DNA from: Luteibacter aegosomaticola
GTDB taxonomy: Bacteria > Pseudomonadota > Gammaproteobacteria > Xanthomonadales > Rhodanobacteraceae
Assembly (NCBI RefSeq): GCF_023078475.1
Contig: NZ_CP095741.1
Coordinates: 1,426,001 to 1,490,000, forward strand
Direction: 5' to 3'
DNA length: 64,000 nt
Shown in pieces: positions 62,527-64,000 of this stretch (its first letter is position 1; the number at the start of each line of letters is the position of its first letter). The position numbers and the translations under genes were made by a program. The notes under the pieces are model-generated. The model was given only the letters and a program-made list of their open reading frames with translations. It was not told where the DNA came from and ran no database searches.

Positions 62527-62970
62527 TTCTCCCCGGCATGCCGTAGGCAAATATTGAGGGCTGATGGTGCCTCTGCAGCGCCATGAAATCGCACCGCCCG
62601 TGTCGAGCGGGGAAAGAATGAGGTTTTCACCCGTCAGTACGGCGTTCGCGTCCGGCGTGGCATAAGTTACTTTGATGATGCCGCCGTCCTGCAGGCTGAC
62701 AGTGTCGACGTACTTGCCATTAATGGACGCGCCTGTTGGAAGGCCGGCGGATGCGTTGTTGGTCGGGAAATATCCCGTGTTCGTCCTGAATTCCCACACG
62801 GCGGCCTTGGCACCGGTGGCGAGCGTGAGCCCCTCGGACACCTGCGTTCGAACCAGGTACCCGCGATATTGCGGAATCGCAATAGCCGCCAGGATCGCGA
62901 TAATCGCTACTACGATCATCAATTCGATGAGGGTGAAGCCAGCGACATCTCGCCGCGAAATCGGACGCAT
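62524..62970 (-). CDS. pilA: type IV pilin PilA (upstream copy)
   Basis: 148 residues. 11-residue leader MRPISRRDVAG, cleavage before F12, E16 at mature position 5, and the same hydrophobic helix as the other pilin. C-terminal disulfide loop with cysteines in SWRCRG and PTACRGE. The first 60 residues are almost identical to the downstream pilin, while the rest differs, suggesting duplication and divergence of the exposed part. A sigma-54 motif lies 37 bp upstream. Confidence 0.94.
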   Translation of the reverse strand: MRPISRRDVAGFTLIELMIVVAIIAILAAIAIPQYRGYLVRTQVSEGLTLATGAKAAVWEFRTNTGYFPTNNASAGLPTGASINGKYVDTVSLQDGGIIKVTYATPDANAVLTGENLILSPLDTGGAISWRCRGTISPQYLPTACRGE

Positions 62971-63006
62971 ATGAATGAACCCCTGTTAGATCACGAGGCG
63001 CAGTCA

Positions 63007-63022
63007 GGCACGGTTCGTGCCA
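63007..63022 (-). promoter_or_regulatory. sigma-54-like promoter of upstream pilin gene
   Basis: Minus-strand TGGCACGAACCGTGCC has a perfect -24 TGGCACG and GC at the correct -12 distance; the -12 box (GTGCC) is weaker. Distance to the ATG is 37 bp. The site is also an inverted repeat (GGCACG/CGTGCC), so a different factor is possible. Confidence 0.55.
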
Positions 63023-63186
63023 GCCGAGGGGAGGCTAGGGCAGAGCCGCGATGGATCTGTGAGGACGGTCACCGTTCCTCGCGAAGTGACCTGCTCCGGC
63101 GGCGTCGCAAGCGCTTTTAGCGTCACGCCTTGCGTGAAAGGGGGCGTCGTCATACCGTCGGCCGATCAGCACAGCCAAGAGATCAC

Positions 63187-64000
63187 ATGAAACCACTACT
63201 CGCCGCGCTAGCCCTCGCGCTGGCCACCAGCCCCGTACTGGCCGCCGACGCCGACACAGTCGCGCCGCATCCCTTCTCCATCCGCGACCTGGTCATGATG
63301 GACCGCGTCGGCGACCCCCAGCTTTCCCCGGATGGCCGCTTCGCACTTTTCTCCGTGCGGGCAACGGATTACGTCGCGAACAAGGGTGTCACCTCGATCT
63401 ACGTGATGGATCTCGACAAGCCGCCGCAGGCGGTCAAGGTCGTTGAAAAGGGCTCGTCGGCTCGCTGGGCTCCGGATGGCAAGTCCATCTACTACGTCGC
63501 CCCGAAGGACGGCACCGCCCAGGTCTTCCATCGTTCGTTCGAGGCCGGGCAGGGCGGCAAGGGTCTTGCCCTCACGGTCAACCCTGGCCAGGCCGTTACC
63601 GACGCCCCGCTCGACGTGGGTGCCTATAAGCTTTCCCCGGACGGCTCGAAGCTCCTCCTGAGCTACGAGGTCTTCACCGATTGCGCCGACCTCAGCTGCA
63701 CCAAGGAGCGCCTGGACGGCCGCGAGAAGGACAAGGCGAGCGGCACCGTCTACGACAAGCTGTTTGTCCGTCACTGGGATGCATGGGCCGATGGCCGCCG
63801 TGCCCAGCTCTACGTCGCCGATGCCAATGCGCCTTCGCAGCCCGTGCTCATCAGCAAGGGCATCGACGGCGACGTGCCGAGCAAGCCGTACGGCAGCGAA
63901 GACGAGTTCACCTTCTCGCCGGACGGCAAGACCGTGTACTTCGATGTTCGCATTGCAGGCAACAGTGAGCCCTGGTCCACCAATTTCGACATCTATAGCG
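63187..64000 (+). CDS. S9 family (prolyl oligopeptidase-type) exported peptidase, 3' end outside window
   Basis: The first 271 residues are present. Signal peptide (about 1-20, LLAALALALATSPVLAADA), then HPFSIRDLVMMDRVGDPQLSPDG and repeated propeller blades (SARWAPDGKSIYYVA, AYKLSPDGSKLLLSY, EFTFSPDGKTVYFDV). This is the N-terminal beta-propeller of dipeptidyl-peptidase-like S9 enzymes; the catalytic domain lies beyond the edge. It is divergent from the pilin genes. Confidence 0.9.
   Translation, partial: MKPLLAALALALATSPVLAADADTVAPHPFSIRDLVMMDRVGDPQLSPDGRFALFSVRATDYVANKGVTSIYVMDLDKPPQAVKVVEKGSSARWAPDGKSIYYVAPKDGTAQVFHRSFEAGQGGKGLALTVNPGQAVTDAPLDVGAYKLSPDGSKLLLSYEVFTDCADLSCTKERLDGREKDKASGTVYDKLFVRHWDAWADGRRAQLYVADANAPSQPVLISKGIDGDVPSKPYGSEDEFTFSPDGKTVYFDVRIAGNSEPWSTNFDIYS

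Overview
The window is a high-GC chromosomal segment that reads as a gammaproteobacterium of the Xanthomonadales/Lysobacterales, most likely a Rhodanobacteraceae (Luteibacter/Dyella-like) genome. This is inferred from the gene sets and their order (aroK-aroB-WGR-hemE, wrbA-DUF2069 next to yihY, pilB-pilC-pilD-coaE, PAS-GAF-PHY phytochrome behind bphO) and from protein similarity recognised by eye; no search was run. About 67 genes cover nearly the whole window. I saw no tRNA, rRNA, CRISPR array, prophage or intact transposase.

Region 1 (1-16.3 kb): an ECF-type sigma factor operon (sigma, DUF3619-like, DUF3106-like) running off the left edge; sufT; DUF4279; two secreted proteases (M4 thermolysin-like, S8 subtilisin-like); a one-domain asparaginase-like protein; an AidB-like acyl-CoA dehydrogenase; wrbA-DUF2069; a yihY/TlpA-like/acylphosphatase operon; copper delivery (Sco and PCuAC); DUF423; an SPFH protein with an Arc-like small partner; and an exported transglutaminase-like protein.

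Region 2 (16.4-45 kb): housekeeping and envelope genes (purT, TPR proteins, mrcB, hemE, aroB, aroK, pdxH, YjbQ), a MASE1-type histidine kinase with a NarL-type regulator, a BtuF-like protein without a signal peptide, bpt, the red-light module DUF2007-like/bphO/bphP, an NPP-type phosphodiesterase, hutU without other hut genes, an exported MsrA, and a c-di-GMP pair (degenerate HD-GYP plus EAL).

Region 3 (43.9-63 kb): a type IV pilus locus. pilB, pilC, pilD and coaE lie on the minus strand; two pilA genes lie about 14 kb away, also on the minus strand. Between them is a glycan island with visibly lower GC in parts: two paralogous TMTC-like GT-C membrane proteins with TPR tails directly after pilA, a DegT aminotransferase, a PglD-like acyltransferase, a Wzx-type flippase, GT4 and GT2 glycosyltransferases, an epimerase, a DPM1-like polyprenyl-phosphate sugar synthase and a methyltransferase. 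Together they suggest pilin O-glycosylation. The window ends inside an S9-family peptidase.

Repeats: two families of GTAG-flanked palindromes (REPIN-like) are scattered between genes, one of exactly 95 bp (five copies) and one of 67 bp (two copies). Several genes take their TAG stop codon from the element end, and one 95-bp copy lies in frame inside bphO, the heme oxygenase expected to make the phytochrome chromophore. This coding insertion, the output-less phytochrome next to it, and the pilin glycan island with sigma-54 promoters are the most unusual features here.
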